From Legionellales bacterium (lineage in GTDB: Bacteria > Pseudomonadota > Gammaproteobacteria > Legionellales > Legionellaceae), in NCBI GenBank assembly GCA_026399195.1, contig JAPLRK010000066.1:1-58927 (forward strand): a stretch of DNA of 58,927 nt. The letters run 5' to 3'. The notes under the pieces are model-generated. The model made no database searches, was not told the DNA's origin, and worked only from the letters and a program-made list of their open reading frames with translations. Of the stretch, positions 1 through 9,366 are shown piece after piece. Made by a program: the position numbers and the translations under genes. The first letter of the stretch is position 1, and each line of letters begins with the position of its first letter.

Positions 1-82
1 AAAGGACGGGGAAAACTTGGACCCTCAGGCCTGCAAAGCGTACCGGTTAAGGATATCTTTTTATACCCCCTGGATCGAAATT

Positions 83-2755
83 TTAAAACGGTCTTGAAAA
101 ATTGGGCTTGTCAATAACGGGGTTGACCGAATGTTTACCTTGCGGGTTTAAGTCTTCAATATCACGCTGAATTTTTTGTTTCAAGTTCGAAGCCTTTTGT
201 TCTGTGTGAGCTGCGAAAAACGTCAGGCCATAAGAGGCTGCTCGCCCCAAACTTTCTGATTTGTTTTTGACGACAAGACCTGCTTTACCCACTGCCCTTG
301 CAACGGGCGTGGTGACCGTTTCAAGCCCTTCTTTGATATGGGCTCCGCACCAGGTTGATCCTCTATGAAGAGCACGAACAATGGTTTCGCCACTCTCTCT
401 GAAATGATGCATTCCCATGCTGAGAGCACGATAAATCGGTCGACCTATGTTTTCTGCACATTCCAGCGCATGATGCCCTACCCAGGTAGTGGCGCGGGAG
501 ATCTCGCGAGCGGTTGTTTCTAGTTGTTCAGTCATATGTTTGGCAACAGTTTCTGTGCTTCGATACACCGCGCGCCCCACGTTTTCGAGACCTTCTAGGC
601 ACTGTTTGCCTGCCCAACTCAGGTGACGAGAAAGGTTTCGTCCAACAATTTCTAAAGCATCTCGTGAGTGATGATACAAACTGGAGAAAGTACGTGATAT
701 TGGCCGGCAGATCTCTTCAAGACCTTCCGCTGCTCGACTCGTAACTTTTGAGATCACATGGGTTGTGTTGTCAAGGGTGTCGGTCAGCGCTTCAACCATC
801 CTATTTACTGAAGATTCTCCCATTCGGTAAAGGGTGCGACCGATCCCTTCAAAGCATTCTATGGCATGAAGCGCTATCCATCCTATGGCACGAGAAATAC
901 TCCGGCCTGCGGTCTGTAGTGCTTCCATCGAATGATACGCAAAAGTACTGATCCCTCTAGAGATGGGGCGAAGGATGGTCTCAAAAGACTCATAGATATG
1001 ACGCCCTAGCCAAGTCATCGCGCGATAAATACTTCGAGCATTCTTTTCAAAGAACTCCTTGACAGGTAATAAAAGATAACCTGCTGCTTTGTATATCGCT
1101 CGAGCACAGTCCTCAACTAGTTCCCGAGCCACTTGTGCATAAAAGGCCGAAATGCGATAGATAGTCCGACCTACTTTTGCTGAGGTGAGCGCAAGATAAT
1201 ATCCCACGGTAGAAGTTGCGCGGGAGATGAGGGTACCTAAAGACTGTGTACATTCGATGGCATGTGCACTAGTCCAAGTCAGAGCACGTGCGATATTTAC
1301 GCCCATATCCGCAAGCCCGTAAGCTGTTTTTTGTCCAAAATCTTTCATGGGGCGATAAAAGTAGATATTGGCACCATGATAAAAATCAAGAATGAGTGTT
1401 GTTCGATGAATCCTCTGCATGGCTTGATGTAAATGATGATATTCAGCATCTTCGTTTGTTCTAAATTCGTTGACATGTCGCAGCAATTCAGTACGCTTTT
1501 CTTGTGTCACTTGGGCCTTGGTCAGTTGCTCGTCGTGCCTAGTACTCCAAAATATGGCGCGGTCGGTCTGTCGAGTTTTGTCCTCATCTTTTTGTAAATG
1601 GATAATTTCTTTTCTGATCTTTTGCTTGTCTTCTATTGCTCTTTGTTCAGTGAGGTAGCGATCGGGAAGCGCTTTATTCCAATATTTATCTCGTGAGGTT
1701 TGTCTTTCCAGATCTTCTTGCTGATACAACTCCGTACGTAGCTGGCGGTATTCTTGTTTGCTCTGATCGTAAGCCCTATCTTCAGCGAGGTGTCTTTCGG
1801 CCCTTGTTTTCCAATAAAGCTTTCTTTCCACAGGTCTTTGTTCGTCTTCAAGGCGATGTCTTGTGCTTCGTTGGGTCAAAAAGGCAGCTCTTTGAACTTT
1901 ACGATTAAAATCTTTTGCAGATGGCCTTTCAGTACGATTTTTCCAAAAGAGGACATGTTTGTTGGTGCTTTCAATATCCTCTTTTTGATGACGTTCTTGT
2001 ATCGCTGTACGGTATAAATTTTTTGCCGTGCTCTTTGCTTGGTCTTTGGCGTGGTAATAGGCAGAAAAGTCATTCCAAAAAGCCTTTCTAAGTATGGGTC
2101 TTTGGATATCCTCTTGTTGAGATTTTGCAGCTCGGGCAATCCAAAATTCAGCTCTGGTTTGCTGCAGGCGAATGTCCAAGGCATCCTGATTTTTAGGACG
2201 ATTTGTCCAATAGCGAGCTCGTTCAGTTTGTCTGGATTGATCTTCATGAGCACGACTTTCGGCCAATGATCGAAGAGACTCACCTCTTTGATGAGCTCTC
2301 GTATCACCTTGGTCGTTGTGGGTTCTTTCCCTTGATTCCCAATAGGTTTCTCTATCAATAGGTCTTTGAATATCTTCATTTTGTTGCATGAGCGTTCGGG
2401 CGACCCAAAATTTAGAGCGTTCATCTATGCGCCTAGCATTTTCAACTGAGTTTGTTTGCCTGCGTTCATGCCAATAAGCAACACGTGAATGATCTTTAGC
2501 GTTGTCTTCATCTCGGTGTTGTTGGGTACGAGACTCCCAACCTATGCGAACGTGCTCCAGTGCTTTGGACGTTGAGTTGGCATGGTATGCATCAAAGGCC
2601 GTCCAAAATTTGAATCCTTCTATTTGCCGGGCTTCATCTTCGGCTTGACGTGTAGCATGGATTTTAATGTCATGTTCCAACTGTCGAAAATTACATTGTC
2701 TGCTCGCGATCAATGCTTTTTGTATCACGGCGATATCTCTTTGACGTCCTAACAT
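83..2755 (-). CDS. 890-residue protein of 22-residue tandem repeats (two repeat types)
   Basis: I do not recognise a family. The chain is almost wholly a 22-residue tandem repeat. From Trp51 to about residue 446 there are 18 consecutive units (type A), each starting with W (sometimes L or R) and rich in R, E, D, Q and H, often with ED near position 11 and R-x-x-(Y/F) at the end. After a linker of about 38 residues, 17 more units (type B, about 485-858) follow the pattern G-R-x-I-x-R-A-x-x-W, then H and E at later positions; these are more hydrophobic and amphipathic. A 22-residue period suits an 11/3 alpha helix, as in apolipoprotein-type surface-binding helices (family knowledge). There is no signal peptide or clear transmembrane segment. 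Start is ATG with a weak GGAA upstream. Binding to a membrane or lipid surface, and an effector role, are inference only. Confidence 0.8.
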   Translation of the reverse strand: MLGRQRDIAVIQKALIASRQCNFRQLEHDIKIHATRQAEDEARQIEGFKFWTAFDAYHANSTSKALEHVRIGWESRTQQHRDEDNAKDHSRVAYWHERRQTNSVENARRIDERSKFWVARTLMQQNEDIQRPIDRETYWESRERTHNDQGDTRAHQRGESLRSLAESRAHEDQSRQTERARYWTNRPKNQDALDIRLQQTRAEFWIARAAKSQQEDIQRPILRKAFWNDFSAYYHAKDQAKSTAKNLYRTAIQERHQKEDIESTNKHVLFWKNRTERPSAKDFNRKVQRAAFLTQRSTRHRLEDEQRPVERKLYWKTRAERHLAEDRAYDQSKQEYRQLRTELYQQEDLERQTSRDKYWNKALPDRYLTEQRAIEDKQKIRKEIIHLQKDEDKTRQTDRAIFWSTRHDEQLTKAQVTQEKRTELLRHVNEFRTNEDAEYHHLHQAMQRIHRTTLILDFYHGANIYFYRPMKDFGQKTAYGLADMGVNIARALTWTSAHAIECTQSLGTLISRATSTVGYYLALTSAKVGRTIYRISAFYAQVARELVEDCARAIYKAAGYLLLPVKEFFEKNARSIYRAMTWLGRHIYESFETILRPISRGISTFAYHSMEALQTAGRSISRAIGWIALHAIECFEGIGRTLYRMGESSVNRMVEALTDTLDNTTHVISKVTSRAAEGLEEICRPISRTFSSLYHHSRDALEIVGRNLSRHLSWAGKQCLEGLENVGRAVYRSTETVAKHMTEQLETTAREISRATTWVGHHALECAENIGRPIYRALSMGMHHFRESGETIVRALHRGSTWCGAHIKEGLETVTTPVARAVGKAGLVVKNKSESLGRAASYGLTFFAAHTEQKASNLKQKIQRDIEDLNPQGKHSVNPVIDKPNFSRPF

Positions 2756-2795
2756 AGCTATATTCCAAATAAAGGTTAAAGACTATATTGTTTAG

Positions 2796-2828
2796 ATTAT
2801 AGGCAAATAGGCTTAAGGAAATCTTAAG
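2796..2828 (-). promoter_or_regulatory. Putative PmrA-type tandem site plus -10 box upstream of the repeat-protein gene
   Basis: Reading the minus strand, two CTTAAG half-sites (2828-2823 and 2817-2812) lie 11 bp apart, as CTTAAG-ATTTC-CTTAAG. A perfect TATAAT (2801-2796) follows 10 bp further on and ends about 40 nt before the ATG. The layout matches the YTTAAK-N5-YTTAAK direct repeat known for PmrA-family response regulators, with the downstream half-site where a -35 box would sit. PmrA is known to control Dot/Icm genes and effectors in Legionella and Coxiella. The half-site is short and AT-rich, so a chance match is possible. Confidence 0.45.
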
Positions 2829-3051
2829 AAGTTGATCAAGAGTTAGTCAAATCAAGGGTTCTTAGGATCGGGATTTCTAAATACTGGACTTTGGACAACC
2901 AGCGATCTAATACGGGCCCGTTTACGTGAATGGTCGCTGCGCGGATATCTTAATTTCTTTATCCTTCGATTCACATTCTAAAGAAACTTCATGAGGTGGC
3001 CCTGGTAAATCAATGCAGTCCTGTTGGTTTTTGTGATGTTTTAGGAGTATA

Positions 3052-4176
3052 TTGAAGCATGTGAATAAATCAAGGGTAGGTCACATCAAAAATCATATCA
3101 AACCCACTCTTGGTTTACTGACGGGATTTATCTACTATTGGCTCATAAACCACACCACCTTAACAGAGATTGACAGGAATTTTGTTGGTTTTGTTCTGAT
3201 GTTTCCACTAGTGGCGCTACAAATCAAATGGCCCTCAAAAAACATCTTGCTCTGGACCTTAAGCCTATTGATTCCCTTCACACTCATTTATGCACTGTGT
3301 GGAGATCATGTGGCGGAAATGGGTGCATCTTATAAAGCTTACACCACCCCTTGGGCGACCTTAAGAGTCTTGTTTTATCTGTGCATGCTCAGTGGCTTTA
3401 TTGTATTTGTTTTTTATTGTACAGCCATTGAGGAAAAGCGTTGGTCTTTTCCTTATACCACTTTGTTTCAGGAAGCATGGCTCATCATTTTAAAATTATG
3501 CTTCAGTATCGTATTTGTGGTACTGACCATGGGATTTTTCTTTCTAATCAGCGTTTTATTTAAACTCATCAACATAACGTTTGTAGAAGACGTGGTCAAA
3601 AGCGCTTTATTTCATCAAGTGATGATGCCTTTTTTGTTTGGGATAGCCTTCATGATATTAGATGATAAAGAAGAACTCATTCAAAAAATCAGAAGTCTGT
3701 TGTTAGCGTTATGCAAATTCCTTTATCCAATATTTGTTGTGGTGAGCATCCTATTTCTTGCCGTCCTGCCCTTCAGTGCACAGAGTTTCCAAGAAATTTG
3801 CGGGTTCAGTGTGTTTCTCAGTAGCTTAAATATTTTGCTCTTCAATGGCATTTTTCAAGATGGTATTGAATCACGACCTTACGGTTCTTGGGTTTGCAAA
3901 TTGATTTATGTTGCTATGTTTATGCTTTGTTTTTATGCGGTGGCAGTCATTCCCTATCCATGGTTACAGATGAATGACTCAAAGACAAATCCAGGATTGT
4001 TCTTATTATCAGAAATAACCGTCATCTTTTTGGCTTTGTATCACCTCTCTTATTGCGTTTCTATCGTATTCAGCAAAAAATCATGGTTAAGCCTTGTCAA
4101 AACTTCGAATAAAATCATGGCAATCGTGATTGCTATAACGTATTTACTTCTCTCAACACCTTATTCAACTTTTTAG
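3052..4176 (+). CDS. Multi-pass inner-membrane protein, DUF4153-like
   Basis: A 374-residue protein with about ten hydrophobic segments spread along its length and short charged loops, so a polytopic inner-membrane protein. The middle section (around residues 120-190, with an Ala-Ile-Glu-Glu-Lys-Arg loop followed by two long hydrophobic stretches) resembles the DUF4153 family as I remember it; no function is established for that family. The start is a TTG preceded by AGGAG with 4 nt spacing; an in-frame GTG nine bases further on is the alternative but has 13 nt spacing. It stands alone, convergent with the FecR-type gene downstream and divergent from the repeat-protein gene. Confidence 0.65.
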   Translation: MKHVNKSRVGHIKNHIKPTLGLLTGFIYYWLINHTTLTEIDRNFVGFVLMFPLVALQIKWPSKNILLWTLSLLIPFTLIYALCGDHVAEMGASYKAYTTPWATLRVLFYLCMLSGFIVFVFYCTAIEEKRWSFPYTTLFQEAWLIILKLCFSIVFVVLTMGFFFLISVLFKLINITFVEDVVKSALFHQVMMPFLFGIAFMILDDKEELIQKIRSLLLALCKFLYPIFVVVSILFLAVLPFSAQSFQEICGFSVFLSSLNILLFNGIFQDGIESRPYGSWVCKLIYVAMFMLCFYAVAVIPYPWLQMNDSKTNPGLFLLSEITVIFLALYHLSYCVSIVFSKKSWLSLVKTSNKIMAIVIAITYLLLSTPYSTF

Positions 4177-4215
4177 TTGATCTTAATTGCACATCGGTGT
4201 TTGTTCAAGGTCCAA

Positions 4216-6144
4216 TTATCTGGTTTGTCGTTCAATATTTCTATGATCTTGAGGCCTCATTTCTCGGTGCTCCTCAGGAATAGCATGAAGTGATCTTTCC
4301 ATATTCGTAGGCCTTTGATCGTGCTGAAATCCAGGGGCCGTCTTTGGTTCAATGATGTCTTCAGGGTGATGAATCACTTGGGGTGGTCGCGTGGTTGTGT
4401 GTGGTTGCTGTGGAGATCGGGGTTGTTGCACTCTCGGTGCGGGCTGGATCATATGGGGTTGATGCATCGTCTGTGGTTGATGCATTATCCTGGGCTGATG
4501 AGCGTTAGGTGTGGGCTGAACTAAGGGTGAATGAGGGGAGGGCGTTGGTGGGCGGGCCACTGGTGATTGTGGTGTCATCGAGGGTTGATGATGCATGATC
4601 TGTGACTGGTGCATGTTCATGGGCTGTTGAGGGGTAACGGGTCTAACATTCGGGTTCAAGGGATGAGCTGGTCTTAAACCTTCAACTTGTGCTGACGTCA
4701 GCGGCCTGCCGCCATTGGTTGTGAGCATCCTTTGTTCTTGCGAAAAGGGCAGAGGTGCTGGTGGTGGGGTGGTTCTTGAGATGGTAGGCCTTGAAATGAT
4801 AGCCCTTGTGGGAATGGCATGAGCACTCCCAGCGCCACCCAAGACGCTGATGGGTTTCGGCACAATGGTATTGAATTGCGTTAGTGGTGCTCGGTTAAGA
4901 AGGGTTGTTGGAAGATGAACAAAGGCCCTATTCACCGATTCTGATTGGACAAAGGCTCTTGTAGGAACAGCAGTAACGGCATTGGCGACATGAGCATTTC
5001 GATACAAGATGTCAGTATGTCTATGGTCATATATATTGGTAACATATGCCGCGTTCACTCGGGTGTTGCTCATATTAATGGCAGCGAAGTAGGTTCGGCT
5101 GACTTGATAGGCCGGGATATAGATTTCACCTGGGGCTAGTGGGAACCAAGCAACCCCTGGAGCACCACTGGAAAGGGCTAACTGGAAGTTGTTCCCGCCA
5201 ACAAACACAATCAATGCAGGAGCATAGATGGGTTGTTCATTCACAGGGCCTGGAACCCAACACCATTGATTTTGAAGGTAAGCCCAACGCCCATAATGGA
5301 AAGGAGCAAATCCCCAAGGCTGATCATCGACCCATGTCCATCCCCATTGTCCAAGCCATACCCAATGGCCATATCGATAGGGTGCCCAATTGGGATCCAC
5401 TCGATCCGGTATCCAAACACTACCGTATGGTGTGTTTTCGTTCCAATGACCGTTGCTTTCGAGATCTTCATAGCCAATAGTTTCGGGTGAAACATGTCGA
5501 ATAGAAGATGTTACTGTTGAAGGGTGATTCCTCTGAGTATTCCATTGATCAAAGGCATCAACAGCAGGCAATGTTTCGCATTGATATCCGTCTAGATTGG
5601 TGCCGTTAGCGCTACAAGATTGACCCGAATGGACAGGATAACTGATGCTTTGGCCATAAGCTGTTCCTTGACCCTTTCGTACAGTGACCGTTGTTGCATT
5701 ATTTTGAGGGGAGATATCCAGACGATAATAGCCAGGCTCGCTGATAGAATAGGCAAGATTAGGCGTATCAATTTCATAGACTTGCTGGGAGTTCATCCTG
5801 TTGATAGTTAAAGCAACGGTGCCTTGCGTCATTTGAAATTGTGCGATTTTAGGGTCTAATTGCAAAATCTTTAAATTGGTCTGATTTCCCAGACGAAGAT
5901 CGGAGCCTGAGAGCTGGACTTCTACACGAGCATTTGAGTCAGCCCATAATTGATCTCCCGTGATAAGGGGCCGATTCAACGTTCCTTTCACCCAGCTAGT
6001 TTCGCCAGCCGGTAGAAAGCTGACGTCACCTTTGGAGTAACTCAATCGTCCGACTTGTGTCGACGGATCTGCCAGGGCCTCTGTTGGCAAAATGAAATTT
6101 AGGAAACCTAACATAATACTTAGGACGATTTGACCTATTTTCAT
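4216..6144 (-). CDS. Secreted FecR-domain / DUF6600-type protein with Pro/His/Gln-rich tail
   Basis: 642 residues. A signal peptide (hydrophobic stretch ending around Ala-Leu-Ala at residues 23-25) is followed by a FecR-like beta domain (about 55-200), where gene products often carry surface or sensing roles. A Trp-rich section (about 225-330) contains repeated G-H-W/Y-G-x-W motifs, typical of DUF6600 proteins. From about 420 the sequence is low-complexity, rich in Pro, His, Gln and Met, and probably disordered. The ATG is preceded by GGAG at about 7 nt. There is no ECF sigma/anti-sigma pair beside it, so a classical FecR signalling role is not supported; a periplasmic or surface protein is more likely. 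It is divergent from ruvB. Confidence 0.75.
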   Translation of the reverse strand: MKIGQIVLSIMLGFLNFILPTEALADPSTQVGRLSYSKGDVSFLPAGETSWVKGTLNRPLITGDQLWADSNARVEVQLSGSDLRLGNQTNLKILQLDPKIAQFQMTQGTVALTINRMNSQQVYEIDTPNLAYSISEPGYYRLDISPQNNATTVTVRKGQGTAYGQSISYPVHSGQSCSANGTNLDGYQCETLPAVDAFDQWNTQRNHPSTVTSSIRHVSPETIGYEDLESNGHWNENTPYGSVWIPDRVDPNWAPYRYGHWVWLGQWGWTWVDDQPWGFAPFHYGRWAYLQNQWCWVPGPVNEQPIYAPALIVFVGGNNFQLALSSGAPGVAWFPLAPGEIYIPAYQVSRTYFAAINMSNTRVNAAYVTNIYDHRHTDILYRNAHVANAVTAVPTRAFVQSESVNRAFVHLPTTLLNRAPLTQFNTIVPKPISVLGGAGSAHAIPTRAIISRPTISRTTPPPAPLPFSQEQRMLTTNGGRPLTSAQVEGLRPAHPLNPNVRPVTPQQPMNMHQSQIMHHQPSMTPQSPVARPPTPSPHSPLVQPTPNAHQPRIMHQPQTMHQPHMIQPAPRVQQPRSPQQPHTTTRPPQVIHHPEDIIEPKTAPGFQHDQRPTNMERSLHAIPEEHREMRPQDHRNIERQTR

Positions 6145-6258
6145 GTCGAACTCCAGAGAAGGAAGGAAGTTATTTAGAAGGGATTATATCCTCTTAATCC
6201 TTGTGTTAAAATACCCAATCCATTTTTAAGGATCGCTTGATCCTAGGTGTGTTTTCCT

Positions 6259-7263
6259 ATGTTGGAAAGTGATCGTTTAATCAGTTCAGAAGCGTTGGTC
6301 TCTGAAGATATTCTAGACCGGGCCATACGACCTTTGAGTTTGGATGAGTATATTGGTCAGGATGAAGTTCGCACACAGATGCGGATTTTTATTGAAGCGT
6401 CCACGAAACGTCAAGAAGCGCTTGATCATGTATTGATTTATGGGCCTCCAGGACTTGGCAAAACGACGCTTGCACACATTATTGCGCACGAAATGGGAGT
6501 GAATTTACGACAAACTTCAGGTCCCATCCTTGAGAGGGCGGGTGATATTGCAGCGATCCTTACCAATTTACAAGACAAAGACGTGTTGTTCATAGACGAG
6601 ATCCATCGCTTGAGCCCAGTGATAGAAGAGATTTTATATCCCGCGATGGAAGATTATAAGCTGGATATTATGATAGGGGAGGGGCCAGGTGCACGGTCCA
6701 TTAAACTGGAGCTTCCCCCCTTCACTTTGATAGGGGCAACCACGCGTGCAGGTTCATTAACCTCTCCTCTACGCGACAGATTCGGTATCGTTCAGCGGTT
6801 AGAGTTTTATGATGTAGAGTCGTTGATACGGATTGTGACTCGATCAGCTCAGTTGTTAGACGTGGCAACGCATCCTGACGGTGCAAAAGAAATCGCGTAT
6901 CGATCACGTGGTACGCCACGAATCGCGAATCGATTACTGCGTCGAGTACGTGATTTTGCCGAAGTGAAAGGCGAGGGGATCATCACTCATGAGATAGCCA
7001 AACTTGCACTTGAAATGTTAAGTGTGGATCAACATGGATTTGACCTCATGGATAGAAAACTGCTGTTGGCGGTCATCCAGCGTTTCAATGGAGGACCCGT
7101 CGGGATAGATAATATTGCTGCGGCAATTGGTGAAGAACGAGGCACTATTGAGGATGTGCTGGAACCTTTTCTCATCCAGCAAGGGTTCTTAATGCGAACC
7201 GCAAGAGGTCGTATGGCCACGCCATTGGCCTATCAGCATTTTGGGATTGAAATGGTTGAGTAG
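6259..7263 (+). CDS. ruvB: Holliday junction branch-migration ATPase RuvB
   Basis: Hexameric AAA+ motor that, with RuvA, drives branch migration of Holliday junctions before RuvC cuts them. Visible motifs: Walker A GPPGLGKT (about residues 62-69), Walker [10 protein letters not shown], sensor 1 GATTRAG and the arginine-finger segment SPLRDRFG; the C-terminal winged helix carries the usual R-T-x-R-G-R-M-A-T-P end. I chose the ATG at 6259 (334 residues), because the family begins M-(I/L)-E-x-D-R-L-I; a GTG at 6247 would only add four residues. ruvA and ruvC are not adjacent in this window. tolQ follows 23 nt after the stop, which is the common gammaproteobacterial order with ybgC missing. Confidence 0.97.
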   Translation: MLESDRLISSEALVSEDILDRAIRPLSLDEYIGQDEVRTQMRIFIEASTKRQEALDHVLIYGPPGLGKTTLAHIIAHEMGVNLRQTSGPILERAGDIAAILTNLQDKDVLFIDEIHRLSPVIEEILYPAMEDYKLDIMIGEGPGARSIKLELPPFTLIGATTRAGSLTSPLRDRFGIVQRLEFYDVESLIRIVTRSAQLLDVATHPDGAKEIAYRSRGTPRIANRLLRRVRDFAEVKGEGIITHEIAKLALEMLSVDQHGFDLMDRKLLLAVIQRFNGGPVGIDNIAAAIGEERGTIEDVLEPFLIQQGFLMRTARGRMATPLAYQHFGIEMVE

Positions 7264-7286
7264 AGACAATTTTAGAGGAGACGAAT

Positions 7287-7961
7287 GTGGGTGAGCATGC
7301 GAGTATTTTAGGCTATTTTTGGCAGGCAGGCTTTGTTGTCAAAACGGTCATGTTTTTATTACTCGGAACATCAATTTTATCATGGACTCTTATTATACAA
7401 CGGGCTTGGTATTTTAACCGTAAAAAGCAAGAGTATGATGTGTTTAAAAACCGGTTTTGGGGAAGTGTGGATTTATCCAAACTCTATGCGGACATTGACA
7501 GTAACATGAGCGATAGACAGGGCCTCGCATCTATTTTTCATGCAGGCTTTAAAGAATTTATCCGAGTACGCCAAAAAGGTCATGTTGAGATTGAGCCTAT
7601 CCAACGGGTGATGCAAATCAGCTACGCCAAAGAAGCAGAAGCCTTAGAAACGCATCTTCCCTTGTTTGCCTCCGTGGGATCTATTGCACCCTATGTGGGT
7701 TTGTTTGGTACGGTTTGGGGCATCATGTCTTCTTTCCAAGCCTTAGGCCAAGCTCAGCAGGCCACCATTGCCATGGTTGCGCCAGGGATCTCCGAGGCCT
7801 TGGTGGCGACGGCTTTAGGCCTATTTACCGCAATTCCTGCCGTCATTGCATACAATCGTTATACCACCCGCGCTAATATTTTACTCAATCGTTATGATTT
7901 ATTTCAAGACGAGTTGATAGCGTTGATGGAACAGCAACCCAGTGCGTCTGAGAAAGGATGA
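7287..7961 (+). CDS. tolQ: Tol-Pal system proton channel protein TolQ
   Basis: MotA/ExbB-type inner-membrane subunit of the TolQRA motor, which uses the proton-motive force to maintain the outer membrane during division. 224 residues. Three membrane segments are visible: around residues 15-38, and the pair at about 125-150 and 165-190 with the conserved A-x-V-G-x-I-A-P-Y-V-G-L-F-G-T-V-W-G-I-M signature and the later A-L-G-L-x-x-A-I-P-A-V. The start is GTG at 7287 with an ideal AGAGGAG 6 nt upstream; the ATG two bases earlier is out of frame. tolR begins 4 nt after the stop, so the two are co-translated or nearly so. Confidence 0.96.
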   Translation: MGEHASILGYFWQAGFVVKTVMFLLLGTSILSWTLIIQRAWYFNRKKQEYDVFKNRFWGSVDLSKLYADIDSNMSDRQGLASIFHAGFKEFIRVRQKGHVEIEPIQRVMQISYAKEAEALETHLPLFASVGSIAPYVGLFGTVWGIMSSFQALGQAQQATIAMVAPGISEALVATALGLFTAIPAVIAYNRYTTRANILLNRYDLFQDELIALMEQQPSASEKG

Positions 7962-7965
7962 GGGT

Positions 7966-8415
7966 ATGTTAAAGAAAAAAAACAAACGGATAAGTCCTAT
8001 GTCTGAAATCAATGTGGTTCCTTACATTGATGTGATGTTGGTGTTACTCGTTATTTTTATGATCACAGCCCCAATATTAACCCAAGGCGTGACCGTTGAT
8101 TTACCCAAAGCCGCAGCAGAAACCTTGAAATCTGCAGATCGAGAACCCATCATCGTGTCTGTTAATCGCGAAGGCACCTATTTCTTGAATATAAGCGAAA
8201 ATCCAGCCACACCCATTGATGGACAGGCCCTTGTGGTCCGAGTCGCTGCGGAATTGGTTTTGTCCCGTCAAGCAGGTCAAGCTCTTAATGTCTTGGTGAA
8301 GGGCGATCAAGGGGTGGCTTATGGAAAAGTGGTTGAGGCGATGAGTTTATTGAAGCAAGCGGGAGCTGCACAAGTGGGGCTATTGACAGACTCGCTAGAG
8401 GAGCCGCGCGCATGA
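7966..8415 (+). CDS. tolR: Tol-Pal system protein TolR
   Basis: ExbD-type partner of TolQ: a short cytoplasmic N terminus, one transmembrane helix and a periplasmic domain. In the 149-residue form (ATG at 7966) the N-terminal motif M-S-E-I-N-V-V-P-Y-I-D-V-M-L-V-L-L-V-I-F is complete and includes the protonatable Asp of the channel. I prefer this ATG, which has AAAGGA at about 7 nt, over an upstream GTG inside the end of tolQ. The stop overlaps the tolA start as ATGA, indicating translational coupling. Confidence 0.96.
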   Translation: MLKKKNKRISPMSEINVVPYIDVMLVLLVIFMITAPILTQGVTVDLPKAAAETLKSADREPIIVSVNREGTYFLNISENPATPIDGQALVVRVAAELVLSRQAGQALNVLVKGDQGVAYGKVVEAMSLLKQAGAAQVGLLTDSLEEPRA

Positions 8416-9365
8416 CTTTGTCCCCAAGTTATCGATTTGCATTGAGTGTTGCCGTGATGCTGCATATCCTTCTTTTATTCATGTTGTTGTGGGAGTCATC
8501 GACTGATCATCCCGTCTTGACGGCTGCAAAAAATCCAGAGGCTAATCTTTCCAGACAGTCTATGTCAACGCCAACGGAACCCGAGGCCATAAAAGCGGTC
8601 AGTGTGGATAACAAAATGGTCATGGATACGGTCAATCGATTGAAGGAAGAGCGTCTGCAAAAACAACGTGCAGAAAATAATCGCCAAAAAGAGTTAACCG
8701 CACTTGCTGATGCGGCTCAAAAAAAACGTATTTTAGAGCAACACCGTTTAGAGGAATTGAAGCGTGAGTCTGCCATTGCGGCTGAGGCTCATAAAAAGCA
8801 ATTGGCCGAAGAGAAAAGTCATTTACAAGCGCTGGCTAAGAAAAAATTGGAAGAAGAAAGCCATCTTGCTGAGATGAGAAAACAAGAAGCGCTGTTGAAA
8901 AAACAGCACATGGCTGAGGCCCATAAAGTTGCAGAATTAAAGAAGGCAAACGAGGAAGAATTGGCCAGCAGAGAACAAGCCAAACTGGCTAGTGAGAATG
9001 AGACGAGGGCTCGAAAACAGAAGGCCTCTGCTCAAAAAGCGGCCTTGGATGCTGAAAAAAACGCCCAAATGGCGGGTGAGGTTGATAAATATAAGGCGCT
9101 CATCATTGGCGCTATCAGTCGTCAATGGATTTTACCGGAGCATGCGGATCCTTCGCTTTCCAGTCAATTTCGGATACGATTGGCGCCCAATGGAACTGTG
9201 CTTGAGGTCAGTCTGTCTAAGAGCAGTGGCGATGCTGTCCTGGATAGATCAGCACAATCGGCCATTTATAAGGCATCACCTTTACCGGTGCCGTCCGATC
9301 CTGACTTGTTTAATGTCTTTCGAGACATCAGTTTAACCGTAAGACCAGAGAGTGCTAGGGGGTAG
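8412..9365 (+). CDS. tolA: Cell-envelope integrity protein TolA
   Basis: Links the TolQR motor to the outer membrane via TolB and Pal. 317 residues: one N-terminal membrane anchor (about 10-27), a long charged Ala/Glu/Lys-rich helical region with coiled-coil character (about 70-225, many K-K-x-L-E-E and A-E-x-K repeats), and a C-terminal TonB-like domain (about 226-317) with R-Q-W and the ending L-x-V-R-P-E. The helical region is somewhat shorter than in E. coli. It overlaps tolR by 4 nt, and its end overlaps the longest possible tolB start, so tolQRAB reads as one tight operon. Confidence 0.93.
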   Translation: MTLSPSYRFALSVAVMLHILLLFMLLWESSTDHPVLTAAKNPEANLSRQSMSTPTEPEAIKAVSVDNKMVMDTVNRLKEERLQKQRAENNRQKELTALADAAQKKRILEQHRLEELKRESAIAAEAHKKQLAEEKSHLQALAKKKLEEESHLAEMRKQEALLKKQHMAEAHKVAELKKANEEELASREQAKLASENETRARKQKASAQKAALDAEKNAQMAGEVDKYKALIIGAISRQWILPEHADPSLSSQFRIRLAPNGTVLEVSLSKSSGDAVLDRSAQSAIYKASPLPVPSDPDLFNVFRDISLTVRPESARG

Positions 9366-9366
9366 T

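Noticed and set aside
1-82. End of another gene at the window start
   Set aside because: No supported frame is visible in 82 nt, so nothing is annotated.
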